DNA of 64,000 bases from NCBI GenBank assembly GCA_027593175.1, contig JAQCJI010000002.1, positions 1 through 64,000 on the forward strand, read 5' to 3'. Both the position numbers and the translations under genes were made by a program. The stretch comes from Bacteroidota bacterium (GTDB lineage Bacteria; Bacteroidota; Bacteroidia; Cytophagales; Cyclobacteriaceae). The notes beneath the pieces are model-generated. The model was not told the DNA's origin. It searched no databases and worked only from the letters and a program-made list of their open reading frames with translations. Shown piece by piece: positions 1-8,780 of this stretch (within the stretch, counting starts at the first letter, position 1; each line of letters opens with the position of its first letter).

Positions 1-112
1 GTCAAGTCATCGCCAGTAAAAAAAAATTAAAAATAAAATCCGTATTTTTAATAGATAGTTCAAAGCTTTATAGCGTTACAATTTTTGAAAACTACCTAAA
101 CTTCTTTCTGCC

Positions 113-739
113 ATGAAAAAGATTGGGAGATTAGATCGTCCAGATAATTTTGGTTCGGCTAAGATATTTTCTAATCCAATTCTTGAACGAATTTCAAGAA
201 CCCATATTTCTATCCCCATCACCTTGTTTTTGGTGATTTCTTCCGTTTCGTTGTATTTTGGAATGACAGCTACTTCGATTCCATTTAGTTTCGGCTTTGC
301 CATTTTAGTGCTTGGGTTATTTGTGTTTACGTTTTTGGAATACATGATGCACAAGCATTTTTTTCATATGGAGCCAAATACGCCCATCAGGAGTAAATTG
401 CAGTATGGCATTCATGGTGTACACCACGATTACCCTAAGGACAAGGACCGTTTGGCTATGCCCCCGTTTGTTAGTGCGGCCTATGTAGCGGTCCTTCATT
501 TGGTATTTACACTGCTAATTGGTGATTATGCCCTTTATTTTTTACCTGGCTTTCTGATAGGATATGCCACCTATTTGGGAGTTCACTACGCAGTGCATGC
601 ATATAATCCTCCGGAGAATATTCTTAAGATCTTGTGGAAAAACCATGCCATCCACCACTATAAAGATCCAGATACTGCTTTTGGTGTTAGCTCTCCCCTT
701 TGGGACTACCTCTTAGGAACCCTGCCCAAAAAAGAGTAA
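113..739 (+). CDS. Sterol desaturase/fatty acid hydroxylase family protein
   Basis: A 208-residue integral membrane di-iron hydroxylase of the sterol desaturase/fatty acid 2-hydroxylase superfamily. Two hydrophobic segments lie near residues 31-50 and 55-78, and two more near 121-162. The iron-binding histidine clusters are visible: HKHFFH (80-85), HGVHH (101-105), HYAVH (158-162) and HAIHH (178-182). This spacing resembles the Scs7/FA2H type, so hydroxylation of a fatty acyl chain, perhaps of a sphingo- or ornithine lipid, is the likely reaction. The substrate is inferred, and a carotenoid-ring hydroxylase is a less likely alternative. The gene stands alone. The 112 nt upstream are AT-rich and show no gene. 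Confidence 0.88.
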   Translation: MKKIGRLDRPDNFGSAKIFSNPILERISRTHISIPITLFLVISSVSLYFGMTATSIPFSFGFAILVLGLFVFTFLEYMMHKHFFHMEPNTPIRSKLQYGIHGVHHDYPKDKDRLAMPPFVSAAYVAVLHLVFTLLIGDYALYFLPGFLIGYATYLGVHYAVHAYNPPENILKILWKNHAIHHYKDPDTAFGVSSPLWDYLLGTLPKKE

Positions 740-814
740 TTCTACCTCAAGTATGGAAGTTTACTCTTGATTTTTCTTGAGATTGGTCCCTGACTTTTTG
801 CCGACTCATTCCTA

Positions 815-822
815 TACCTTTG
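815..822 (+). promoter_or_regulatory. Putative -7 promoter element TACCTTTG
   Basis: TACCTTTG matches the Bacteroidota -7 consensus TAnnTTTG and ends 16 nt before the ATG at 839. A TTG lies 14 nt upstream of it, closer than the usual spacing, so the -33 element is uncertain. Confidence 0.45.
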
Positions 823-838
823 CATACCTAGTATTCAC

Positions 839-1672
839 ATGAAGAAAGTTTCGATTTTAGGTTTAGGATGGCTTGGCCAAACGGCAGGATTGCTGCTGCA
901 GCAGCAGGGTTATCAGGTGTTGGGATCTGCTACCAGCCTAGAAAAAGCAGCACAGCTTCAAGAGAAAGGGATAGATGTGGTACAGCTTAAACTAAACCCT
1001 TATCCCGAAGGAAGGGATTATCTCCGGCTTTTTGAGTCACAAGTTCTGGTGGTTACTCTTCCTCCTAGAAGTAGGCATGGGGAGAGTGAAGTATACCTTC
1101 AGCAGCTCGCTGTCATTCGAGAGTTACTAACGGCATCCGCTGTAGAGCAGGTGATTTTTATCTCTAGCACAGGAATTTATCCCAATGTATCCAAAGTAGA
1201 TTCCTATACTGAAGCGGAGAGGATTTCCGAAAGTAAGGCAGGAAATACCATTTTGTATCGTGCGGAACAGTTGATGGCAACCACTCCTAGCTATGTGCTA
1301 ACTATCCTGCGGATGGGTGGTTTAATGGGTGAGAATCGGATTCCTGGACTGTATTTTTCAGGAAAGGAACAGGTTGTAGGCCATACTCGGGTCAATTTTA
1401 TCCACCAATTGGATGCTGCACGAATGATAGCTTGGGTGATTGATCAAGGGCTTTGGAATCAAACCTTTAATGGGGTAGCTCCTCAGCATCCTTTCCGGAG
1501 AGAGGTCTATGCAAAAAATGCGAGTACTTTGGGCATCCTTCCCCCTGTAAGCTATCAGGAAACGGCCGATGAAAAAAAAGGAAGGTGGATTAGTTCAGAA
1601 AAAATTAGTGCCACTGGGTTCAGTTTTGACTTCCCAAATCCCTTGGACTTTACCTATGCTACCCGCCTTTAA
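839..1672 (+). CDS. NAD(P)-binding SDR/epimerase family protein
   Basis: A 277-residue Rossmann-fold protein of the atypical extended SDR class, similar in layout to YeeZ-like NAD-dependent epimerases. The nucleotide motif GLGWLG is at residues 8-13, and the conserved SSTGIYP segment, which carries the active-site Ser/Tyr region of this subgroup, is near 109-115. There is no signal peptide, so it is cytoplasmic. The substrate cannot be read from the sequence. The gene stands alone between the hydroxylase and htpG, with its own putative TAnnTTTG promoter. Confidence 0.85.
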   Translation: MKKVSILGLGWLGQTAGLLLQQQGYQVLGSATSLEKAAQLQEKGIDVVQLKLNPYPEGRDYLRLFESQVLVVTLPPRSRHGESEVYLQQLAVIRELLTASAVEQVIFISSTGIYPNVSKVDSYTEAERISESKAGNTILYRAEQLMATTPSYVLTILRMGGLMGENRIPGLYFSGKEQVVGHTRVNFIHQLDAARMIAWVIDQGLWNQTFNGVAPQHPFRREVYAKNASTLGILPPVSYQETADEKKGRWISSEKISATGFSFDFPNPLDFTYATRL

Positions 1673-1725
1673 TTAAATTTAGCAGTTATGCTTTTTTGCA
1701 GCGTATTTAAATTCTTCTTTTTTGC

Positions 1726-1738
1726 TGACATCTTGTCA
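1726..1738. promoter_or_regulatory. 13-bp palindrome upstream of htpG
   Basis: TGACA-TCT-TGTCA is a perfect inverted repeat 76 nt before the htpG start. Just downstream is TACACTTG, one mismatch from the TAnnTTTG -7 element. The position suits an operator or stress-sigma element for a heat-shock gene; that role is inferred. Confidence 0.4.
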
Positions 1739-1813
1739 CTTTTTTACACTTGGAATAAGCCTTGTAGAGGTTTGGTAGATAAAATTTATCCTTAACTAAA
1801 CCGATGTAAGTCT

Positions 1814-3700
1814 ATGCAAGAAAAAGGCACAATCTCTATTCATACTGAGAATATTTTCCCTATCATTAAGAAATTCCTCTATTCTGATCATGAGATTTTC
1901 CTTCGGGAGCTGGTCTCCAATGCGGTCGATGCGACTCAAAAAATCAAGCGACTAGCGACATTAGGTCAGTATACTGGGAAACTAGGTGATCTTACGATTG
2001 AGGTATCTTTTGACGAAAAAAAGAAAACCATCACCATCTCCGACAAGGGACTTGGCATGACTGCTGAGGAAATCAAGAAATACATCAACCAGATTGCATT
2101 TTCAGGTGCTACCGAGTTTGTGGAGAAATTCAAAGATGCCAAAGATGCCAATGAGATTATTGGCAAGTTTGGTTTGGGCTTTTATTCTGCCTTTATGGTG
2201 GCAAAAAATGTGGAAATCCATACCCTTTCCTATCAAAAAGATTCCGAGCCTGCGATTTGGACCTGTGATGGAAGCACAGAATTTGAAATCAAGAAAGGGA
2301 AAAAGAAGAGCAGGGGAACGGATATTATTCTCCATATCAACGAGGATTCGGAGGAATTTCTGGATAAGTGGAAGTTGCAGGGCATCTTGGATAAGTATTG
2401 CAAGTTTCTGCCCATCCCCATCAAGTTCGGCACCAAATCCGAGTCAGTAGAAGATGGTGTAGACGATAAGGGGGAGAAGAAATGGAAATCTGTGGAGGTG
2501 GACAATATTCTCAACACTACAGCCCCTATTTGGACCAAGTCCCCAAGTGATCTGCTAGACGAGGATTACCTAGCTTTTTACAAGAGCTTGTATCCGATGG
2601 GGGAAGATCCATTGTTTTGGATTCACCTCAATGTGGACTATCCCTTCAACTTGACTGGGGTCCTGTATTTCCCAAAAATCAAAAATGATTTTGAGTTGCA
2701 GCGCAACAAGATCAAGCTCTTCAGCCGCCAGGTATTTATCACTGATGAGGTCAAGGACATTGTGCCTGAGTTTTTGATGCTGCTTCATGGGGTGATTGAC
2801 TCCCCAGATATTCCACTCAACGTGTCCAGAAGTTTCTTGCAGGCAGATGGCAATGTGAAGAAAATCAACAACTACATCACGAAGAAAGTTGCTGACAAAC
2901 TTTCCGAGCTCTTCAAAAAAGACCGAAAGGCCTACGAAAGTAAGTGGAGTGATATTGGGCTTTTTGTGAAGTATGGCATGATCTCTGAAGAGAAGTTTTA
3001 CGAGAAAGGGAAGGAATTTACCCTACTTAAAAATACGAAGGATGCCTATTTCACTTTAGATGAGTACCGAGAGAAAGTAGCTCCTAACCAAACAGATAAA
3101 AACGACCAACTCATCTACTTGTATGCCACCGATATTAAGAAGCAAGATAGCTTTATCGATTCGGCGCTGAACAAGGAGTACGATGTGCTCGTGCTCGATT
3201 CTCCGATAGACAGCCATTTCATTCAGCATATTGAGTCCAAGTTGGATAAGACGCAGCTCAAGCGTGTAGATGCGGATGTGGTGGAGAAATTGATCCAGAA
3301 AGATTCCACCTATGCCAATCTCTTAACCGAGGATCAGAGTAAGTCGGTGAAGGAAATTTTTGACAAGGCGATTCAGAATAAAACCTATACCGTGGAAGTC
3401 GAAGGTCTAAGTCCAGAGGAGTTTCCGGTGACCATCACCATGGAAGAGTGGATGCGACGGATGAAGGAAATGGCACAGACAGGAGGTGGACCGATGAGTT
3501 TCTACGGCAGCTTGCCTGACAACTACAAGGTGGCTATCAACGGCAATCACCCGCTTGTGGACAAGATCTTGAAGGCGGACTCGGAGGAGGCGCAAGTGAC
3601 CCTTGCCAAGCAGGCTTTCGATCTGGCTTTACTTTCTCAGGGCTTGCTGACTGGCAAGGACCTGACTGCCTTTGTGAAGCGCAGCGTGGAGATGATATAA
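1814..3700 (+). CDS. htpG: Molecular chaperone HtpG (Hsp90)
   Basis: A 628-residue cytoplasmic Hsp90 ATPase that remodels client proteins. The N-terminal GHKL ATP pocket shows RELVSNAVDA (E32, N36, D39), DKGLGMT and GKFGLGFYSAF. The middle domain follows with the conserved NVSRSFLQ region, and the C-terminal dimerization domain has no MEEVD tail, as expected for bacteria. The length is normal for Bacteroidota HtpG. The gene is monocistronic, with a palindrome upstream and a hairpin immediately after the stop. Confidence 0.98.
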   Translation: MQEKGTISIHTENIFPIIKKFLYSDHEIFLRELVSNAVDATQKIKRLATLGQYTGKLGDLTIEVSFDEKKKTITISDKGLGMTAEEIKKYINQIAFSGATEFVEKFKDAKDANEIIGKFGLGFYSAFMVAKNVEIHTLSYQKDSEPAIWTCDGSTEFEIKKGKKKSRGTDIILHINEDSEEFLDKWKLQGILDKYCKFLPIPIKFGTKSESVEDGVDDKGEKKWKSVEVDNILNTTAPIWTKSPSDLLDEDYLAFYKSLYPMGEDPLFWIHLNVDYPFNLTGVLYFPKIKNDFELQRNKIKLFSRQVFITDEVKDIVPEFLMLLHGVIDSPDIPLNVSRSFLQADGNVKKINNYITKKVADKLSELFKKDRKAYESKWSDIGLFVKYGMISEEKFYEKGKEFTLLKNTKDAYFTLDEYREKVAPNQTDKNDQLIYLYATDIKKQDSFIDSALNKEYDVLVLDSPIDSHFIQHIESKLDKTQLKRVDADVVEKLIQKDSTYANLLTEDQSKSVKEIFDKAIQNKTYTVEVEGLSPEEFPVTITMEEWMRRMKEMAQTGGGPMSFYGSLPDNYKVAINGNHPLVDKILKADSEEAQVTLAKQAFDLALLSQGLLTGKDLTAFVKRSVEMI

Positions 3701-3704
3701 TGAA

Positions 3705-3729
3705 CTTTGGGGGTTTTTAAACCCCAAAG
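3705..3729 (+). terminator. Hairpin terminator after htpG
   Basis: CTTTGGGG and CCCCAAAG form an 8-bp stem around a T/A-rich loop, starting 5 nt after the htpG stop. The following tract is only moderately U-rich, so termination efficiency is uncertain. Confidence 0.6.
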
Positions 3730-3770
3730 GCATTGTTTTAATAAACCATGGAGATTTCTTTAAATAAGAG

Positions 3771-3841
3771 TCTCGAAAAGGCGTAGAACCGCAAAGGTTG
3801 CATAGGAGAATTTTTCTTTGCGTCTTCCATTCTTTGCGAGA
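3771..3841. repeat. Degenerate GCAAAGACGC-type palindromic intergenic repeat
   Basis: The left arm starts TCTCGAAAAGGCG and contains CCGCAAAGG. The right arm reads TTCTTTGCGTCTTCC and ends TCTTTGCGAGA. The arms are imperfect inverted copies of a TCTCGCAAAGGCGCAAAG-type sequence, a style of dispersed palindromic repeat often seen in Bacteroidota intergenic DNA. It lies in the 264-nt gap between htpG and the M1 peptidase, which otherwise holds no gene. Confidence 0.55.
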
Positions 3842-3964
3842 ATAAAAAATGGACTAAACCAATTATTTGAGCAAAAGAAAAGCTTGGAAATAAAAAAATT
3901 GAAATAAGGATGAAAAGGATTTTACTCAGTATAAAAGTTCAAATATTAAACTAATTTGTTATTC

Positions 3965-5539
3965 TCACCGTTGAAGCATCAGCCATCCCCTTGGATCTAC
4001 TTCGGGGGTGGTGGCACTCGAGATCAGCGTTGGGGTTTTTCCGAGTTGGTACTTTTGAATTCCTGTGGAGGTCTTTACTTCTACGGGTAATTCGAAATCG
4101 ATACCTTCTAAGGAAACGAGAAACTCGTTTTCCCCTCTCTTTTTCACCTTGACTTCAGGCAGCCTCGTAGTCTTGAGGTAGAGCTCAAAAAATCCTTCGA
4201 GATTTTGCCCAGTATAGCGTTGGATAAAGTCGGTAAAATCTTTCGTAGTCACCCGATTTAAGTAGGTGAATTTCTCTTCACTGGCAAAGGCTTTTATGGC
4301 AGGAAAAAAAAGCTCATCTCCCAAAACCCCCCTTAGGGAATGAATGACCATGGCTCCCTTGGTATAGATTTCTGGATGGTAGGCCGTCTTTTCGGTGGAG
4401 TTGGTAGGACTTACCACAGGTCGGGCATGAGGAATACCCCGGGCCTCGGACCGCGCTTTTTTGAAATAAGCCTCCGGTCCCCCATGTTCCCAATAGAACA
4501 ACCAATCCCCGTAGGCCGTAAGGCCCTCGTGAATCCACATGTCTGCCCAGTCACCCACAGAAATCTTGTTGCCAAACCATTCATGCCCAAACTCGTGGTG
4601 GAGTAACCAGTCGTACTGGACGTTGCCCATGGTGACAAATTGGAAATTATTTCCATAGGCATTGATGGTTTGGTGTTCCATTCCCAAGTAGGGCGTTTCG
4701 ACGACCGCGATTTTGTCCTCCGGAAAAGGATAGGGACCAAAGTATTTTTCATGGGTTTGGGCGCTTACCCGAAGTACTTCTAGCAGTTCCTTAGCCATGC
4801 CCTTGTTGTCTTGAAGCACCCAAACTTCCATCGGAATCAAGGCTCCCGAGATGGAGCGAAATGAAGTTTCGGCTTTTTCAAATACACCAACTGTAAAATT
4901 GATGTTGTAGTTGTTTATCGGGTATTCAGTTTTCCAATTGTAGCTCACTTTTTGACCTTGATCTTGGGCTTGGATCAAGCGTCCATTGGAGGCCACGAAG
5001 TAGGGTTTGGGTACTGTGAAGGATAACTCCACTCCCTGCTGAGGTTCGCTTGAGGGGTGGTCTAAGGCCGGCATAAAAAGTTTGGCCCCTTCACCCTGGC
5101 AAGACAATCCCATCCAATGCCTGCCCCACTGGTCTTTTTTCCAGGTAAATCCTCCTTTCCAAGGCGGATTCTGAGCAATAGGGGTTGGGCCCTCGTAGAA
5201 AATCTCCACCTGATCGCAGGTGCAGTCTATGGGTAGGATATCTAAAAGGTCATTTTGATGGGTAAAAGCGACTTCTTTTCCATCCATGAGTACCTTACTT
5301 ACCTGGTACTGGTCAATCAATTGAAACCGCAGCGTAGCTAACTTTTCTTGGGACGTAAAAGTGATCGTGGATCGTCCAGCAATAGATTGCATCTCGGGGA
5401 AAATTTCCAACTCAAGTCGGTACTGTTGGATTTGAAACTTGGCTTGCAGGGGATCTATTGGCCCACCCCAATCCCACGTTTGGCCTTGAATTAGCAGGGT
5501 CACAAAAAGAAGGGGAAGGAAAAAGAGTATTTTTTTCAT
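3965..5539 (-). CDS. M1 family metallopeptidase, secreted
   Basis: A zinc aminopeptidase of the gluzincin M1 family. The ORF track starts at a TTG (5578), but the ATG at about 5539 opens directly onto a signal peptide (MKKILFFLPLLFVTLLIQGQ), so that start is preferred and gives about 524 residues. In ORF numbering, the GMEHQ exopeptidase motif is at 299-303, the zinc motif HEFGH at 328-332 and the third ligand Glu at 351. A long N-terminal beta domain precedes the catalytic domain. It should act in the periplasm or at the outer membrane, trimming peptides from their N-termini. The gene is monocistronic. Confidence 0.93.
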   Translation of the reverse strand: MKKILFFLPLLFVTLLIQGQTWDWGGPIDPLQAKFQIQQYRLELEIFPEMQSIAGRSTITFTSQEKLATLRFQLIDQYQVSKVLMDGKEVAFTHQNDLLDILPIDCTCDQVEIFYEGPTPIAQNPPWKGGFTWKKDQWGRHWMGLSCQGEGAKLFMPALDHPSSEPQQGVELSFTVPKPYFVASNGRLIQAQDQGQKVSYNWKTEYPINNYNINFTVGVFEKAETSFRSISGALIPMEVWVLQDNKGMAKELLEVLRVSAQTHEKYFGPYPFPEDKIAVVETPYLGMEHQTINAYGNNFQFVTMGNVQYDWLLHHEFGHEWFGNKISVGDWADMWIHEGLTAYGDWLFYWEHGGPEAYFKKARSEARGIPHARPVVSPTNSTEKTAYHPEIYTKGAMVIHSLRGVLGDELFFPAIKAFASEEKFTYLNRVTTKDFTDFIQRYTGQNLEGFFELYLKTTRLPEVKVKKRGENEFLVSLEGIDFELPVEVKTSTGIQKYQLGKTPTLISSATTPEVDPRGWLMLQR

Positions 5540-5628
5540 GGAAAGACCAAAAAAGGATGATGGTTTTAATATAGTCAATTGGACCTAAAAAAACTGCTAC
5601 TGATGGGAAATCTTGGAGCGGCGGATGT

Positions 5629-6066
5629 TTAGTCTTCGGCGTAATTGAAGGAATCGACCTGTTCCTTGATCCAATCCTGGTATTTCCCGCGAAGGAATTC
5701 TGCCCACTCTTCTTTGTACTTGGATCCATCGAGGAGGAAACGGAAAGCGGTCGCTGCCTTTGGATTGCTTAGCGCACTGACTAAGTCTTCGGCTAGCGTG
5801 CGCTCCTTGACACGGCGGTCTACAAAATCCTGCATGAGTGCATGCTCTTGGGCAGGCTCTAAACGAGTAAACTCTGCAAAATTTTCAGGGTGGTCTTCAA
5901 TTTCGTCGAGGATGTCTTCTTCCTCTGGGGTTAGGTCGTAGTTGAAATAATCTTCATCGTCCGGCATGTGGTGGATTTTCTTCTTGTCAACCTGATAGAA
6001 GCACACATTGCCTTTAAGCAATTGGGTAGCAATTAGATCTACCTCTTTTTCAGTAAGCGAAAGCAT
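5629..6066 (-). CDS. UPF0158-like conserved protein
   Basis: A 145-residue soluble acidic protein with no signal peptide. It begins with MLSLTEKEVDLIA and has a very acidic stretch (PDDEDYFNYDLTPEEEDILDEIED) near 44-71. A basic and aromatic C-terminal half includes the FRFLLDGSKYKEEWAEF segment, a pattern resembling UPF0158 proteins, whose function is unknown. It lies between the M1 peptidase and the esterase on the same strand with gaps of about 80-90 nt, so it may be transcribed alone. The family assignment is moderate and the CDS itself is well supported. Confidence 0.75.
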   Translation of the reverse strand: MLSLTEKEVDLIATQLLKGNVCFYQVDKKKIHHMPDDEDYFNYDLTPEEEDILDEIEDHPENFAEFTRLEPAQEHALMQDFVDRRVKERTLAEDLVSALSNPKAATAFRFLLDGSKYKEEWAEFLRGKYQDWIKEQVDSFNYAED

Positions 6067-6147
6067 GGATGGAGTTCAAGATGTTTTAAAAATGCGATTC
6101 GTCGAAAGTTGCAACAAATTGTGCAAGGTCGACGCAAAAAAATAAGC

Positions 6148-6795
6148 CTAAACTCCCTGATTTATAATTTTTTTTAACATTGAGGGGTTGATTTCATGCC
6201 CACCTTTGAAAATCAAGAGGTTCATTGGCTTTCCAAGTTCAAGCAGCAAGGCTTCTTGCCGCTGCTTACTCTCGTCTGTAATTAATTCATCCTGGGCCCC
6301 ATGAACTAGGATCACCTCCGTGGAAGCGAATTTTTCTTTCGCCAAATTCAGCACCAAGTCATGTGCAAAGCCCCCACCCCAAAGGATAAGTGAATCAAGG
6401 GTACCCTCCCATTGACTGGCCCATCGGGTGCCAGTGGCTGCTCCTTGCGAAAATCCTAAGAGGTGTATGCGTGGTACATTATTGAATGCTTCGAGGAGTT
6501 CCTCCATCATCCGATTTAGCAACCTATGGTTGTTGGCAATCGCCGTCTCCCGCTGGTGGCTCGTCATCCAATTGGCCCCCACCCGTCCTTGAAAGTCCTT
6601 GAGGTAGGAATGATTGGTGCCTTCAGGGGCGATAAAAAGCCTTTTTTCGGAGGAAAAGGGAATAAACTTCTGGATAAAAAATTTTGCTAATTGTCCATAG
6701 CCATGCAGGACAATCCAAACTTCTTGTTCGTTCCCTGTAGGTTCTTGAGATAAGAAATAGGGGGCTTCATAGGAAAAGTGGATAGACTTCTTCAC
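6148..6795 (-). CDS. Alpha/beta hydrolase, carboxylesterase/phospholipase type
   Basis: A 215-residue alpha/beta hydrolase similar to the small YpfH/carboxylesterase group. The oxyanion-hole motif HGYGQ is at 31-35 and the nucleophile elbow GFSQGA puts Ser at 116. Asp169 (GAQDE) and His200 (KGGHE) complete the triad. It has no signal peptide and is cytoplasmic; ester hydrolysis of a small acyl substrate is likely. It starts 2 nt after the stop of the upstream cytidine deaminase gene, so the two are probably co-transcribed. Confidence 0.86.
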   Translation of the reverse strand: MKKSIHFSYEAPYFLSQEPTGNEQEVWIVLHGYGQLAKFFIQKFIPFSSEKRLFIAPEGTNHSYLKDFQGRVGANWMTSHQRETAIANNHRLLNRMMEELLEAFNNVPRIHLLGFSQGAATGTRWASQWEGTLDSLILWGGGFAHDLVLNLAKEKFASTEVILVHGAQDELITDESKQRQEALLLELGKPMNLLIFKGGHEINPSMLKKIINQGV

Positions 6796-6797
6796 GA

Positions 6798-7319
6798 TTA
6801 GCTGTGGAGATCGTCAAATTTAAGTGGGAGCAAGTGGCGTATCCCTTGGAATCGAAGCACAATCCCCTTGGGTTGCAATAATAGGATGGTGATTGGGCTT
6901 TGGTACCGATTTTCAGTTTCATTGATCGTCTGCCGACACATGCCACAAGGAGAAACACCTGCCCAGTCGATTTCACCTTCGCGCCGTGCCACAATGGCAA
7001 GCGTTTGGGGAGCTTGTTCAGGGAAGTTGGCCCCAACATAGCCTAATAATAACCGTTCTGCGCAGGTGCCTACCGGGAAACTTACATTCTCTTGGTTGGA
7101 AGATTGGTAGATTTTACCATTTGAGAGCGATACCGCTGCGCCTACCTGAAATTTTGAATAGGGGGCATAAGCATTTTTGGAAATTTCTTGGGCCCGCTGG
7201 AGTAAGGTGGCTTCTTGGGGGTTCAATTCTGAGAGTGTTAGTTCTTCTATCTCAATCGTATCGACTATTTTTTTCACAAGCTGTAAAGGTTTGGACGGGA
7301 ACGAAGGTTTAAAGTACAT
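6798..7319 (-). CDS. cdd: Cytidine deaminase
   Basis: A 173-residue zinc hydrolase that converts cytidine and deoxycytidine to uridine and deoxyuridine in pyrimidine salvage. The catalytic CAE motif is at 86-88 and the zinc PCGMC motif at 124-128. YAPYSKFQVGAA (51-62) is the standard substrate-binding signature. An N-terminal extension of about 35 residues precedes the catalytic fold. It is the first gene of a probable two-gene operon with the esterase and is divergent from the saccharopine dehydrogenase gene across a 78-nt gap. Confidence 0.95.
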   Translation of the reverse strand: MYFKPSFPSKPLQLVKKIVDTIEIEELTLSELNPQEATLLQRAQEISKNAYAPYSKFQVGAAVSLSNGKIYQSSNQENVSFPVGTCAERLLLGYVGANFPEQAPQTLAIVARREGEIDWAGVSPCGMCRQTINETENRYQSPITILLLQPKGIVLRFQGIRHLLPLKFDDLHS

Positions 7320-7397
7320 AAATGTTCCTTAATTCTTTAATGTTCCTTTTTTCAGCCCAAAAAAAAGGAGCAACTTTAACCCAATATTACCAAGCCC

Positions 7398-8729
7398 ATG
7401 CCTACCATTTTGATTTTTGGAGCAGGAAAATCTGCCACTTACTTGATTGATTACCTAGCCGATTCCTGTGCTGAGGGAGATCGCCATCTCCTAGTAGCAG
7501 ATTTGGATTCCAACTTGGCAGCATCCAAACTCAGGCAGCGAAGCAATACCCAGGCCGTGGAGGCTAAATTGGACGATCAGGATTCTCGGCGGCAATTAAT
7601 TGAAAATGCAGATGTAGTGATATCCATGCTTCCCGCTGGGCTCCATCCGGTAGTAGCTGCAGACTGCTTGGAGCTGGGTAAACATTTTTTTACAGCTTCC
7701 TACGAGAGTGAAGCTTTGCGTGCGATGCAGCCGGAGATCTTGGCCAAAGGCCTACTTTTTCTCAATGAATGTGGGCTAGACCCAGGAATTGACCACATGT
7801 CTGCCCTAAAAATCATTCATGAGGTAAAAGTAAAGGGAGAGGTAATCCGTTCCTTTAAGTCCTATTGTGGCGGGCTGCTGGCTCCCCAAAGTGAAGACAA
7901 TCCCTGGAAATACAAGTTTACATGGAATCCACGAAATGTGGTACTGGCAGGCCAAGGGACCTCCAAATACCTGGATCACGGAGAGGTTAAGATTGTTCCT
8001 TACCACCAGCTTTTTAAGCGTATAGAGACGGTGAGCTTTCCAGGTTTAGGGGATTTTGATGGCTACCCAAACAGGGATTCGCTGAGTTATCAAAGCATTT
8101 ATGGCCTTTACAATATCGCCACTTTGCTTCGAGGAACACTCCGAAGAGCAGGTTTCTGCAAGGGCTGGGATGTCTTGGTGCAGCTGGGCCTCACGGACGA
8201 CTCCAGCCAGCTACAGCTACCTTCAGGCAGCACCTACCGGCAGTTTTTGAATATTTTCTTGAACGGGTCAGCTACCTTGAGTATGGAGGAGAAACTAACC
8301 CAGCTCATTCCTGACATTGACTTTCCTACCTTTGAAAAACTGCAATGGTTAGGATTTTTTGATGCCAAACCGCTTCCACTTACCGAGGGTAGCCCGGCGC
8401 AACTGTTACAAGCCATTTTGGAGGAGCAATGGGCACTTTTACCAGAGGACCGAGACCTAATCGTGATGCAGCACCAGATAGAGGTAGTGACCGAGCAGGG
8501 TATCAAAACCATCCTTTCCAGTTTGGTGGCTGAAGGAAAAGATGCGCTCTACACGGCCATGGCCAAGACTGTAGGACTCCCTTTGGCTATTGCAGTCGAT
8601 CTTTTTTTGCAAGGTAAAATTACAGTTCGCGGACTTCAGCTTCCTGTGGTACCGGAAATTTATTTGCCTATTCTGGAAGCCTTGGAAAAGGAAGGAATCC
8701 GATTTGACGAAGAGATAGTGAGCCACTAA
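7398..8729 (+). CDS. Saccharopine dehydrogenase family protein
   Basis: A 443-residue oxidoreductase with an N-terminal Rossmann fold (ILIFGAGKSATYLIDYL) and the large saccharopine dehydrogenase C-terminal domain, including the conserved ECGLDPGIDHMSA and SYCGGL segments. The likely reaction is NAD(P)-dependent oxidation of saccharopine to glutamate and aminoadipate semialdehyde in lysine catabolism. No lysine-ketoglutarate reductase is next to it. It is transcribed alone and ends in a strong shared terminator. Confidence 0.9.
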   Translation: MPTILIFGAGKSATYLIDYLADSCAEGDRHLLVADLDSNLAASKLRQRSNTQAVEAKLDDQDSRRQLIENADVVISMLPAGLHPVVAADCLELGKHFFTASYESEALRAMQPEILAKGLLFLNECGLDPGIDHMSALKIIHEVKVKGEVIRSFKSYCGGLLAPQSEDNPWKYKFTWNPRNVVLAGQGTSKYLDHGEVKIVPYHQLFKRIETVSFPGLGDFDGYPNRDSLSYQSIYGLYNIATLLRGTLRRAGFCKGWDVLVQLGLTDDSSQLQLPSGSTYRQFLNIFLNGSATLSMEEKLTQLIPDIDFPTFEKLQWLGFFDAKPLPLTEGSPAQLLQAILEEQWALLPEDRDLIVMQHQIEVVTEQGIKTILSSLVAEGKDALYTAMAKTVGLPLAIAVDLFLQGKITVRGLQLPVVPEIYLPILEALEKEGIRFDEEIVSH

Positions 8730-8746
8730 ACTTCCGACTTGTATTA

Positions 8747-8780
8747 AAAACAAAGCCCAGTACCTACTGGGCTTTGTTTT
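8747..8780. terminator. Bidirectional terminator, perfect 16-bp stem
   Basis: AAAACAAAGCCCAGTA-CC-TACTGGGCTTTGTTTT is a perfect 34-nt inverted repeat with A and T tracts on either side. It serves the saccharopine dehydrogenase gene from the left and the DUF4249 operon from the right, and touches the DUF4249 stop codon. Confidence 0.92.

Noticed and set aside
2094-2450. 118-codon ORF on the plus strand inside htpG
   Set aside because: It is in another frame of htpG, has no family signature, and htpG is intact.
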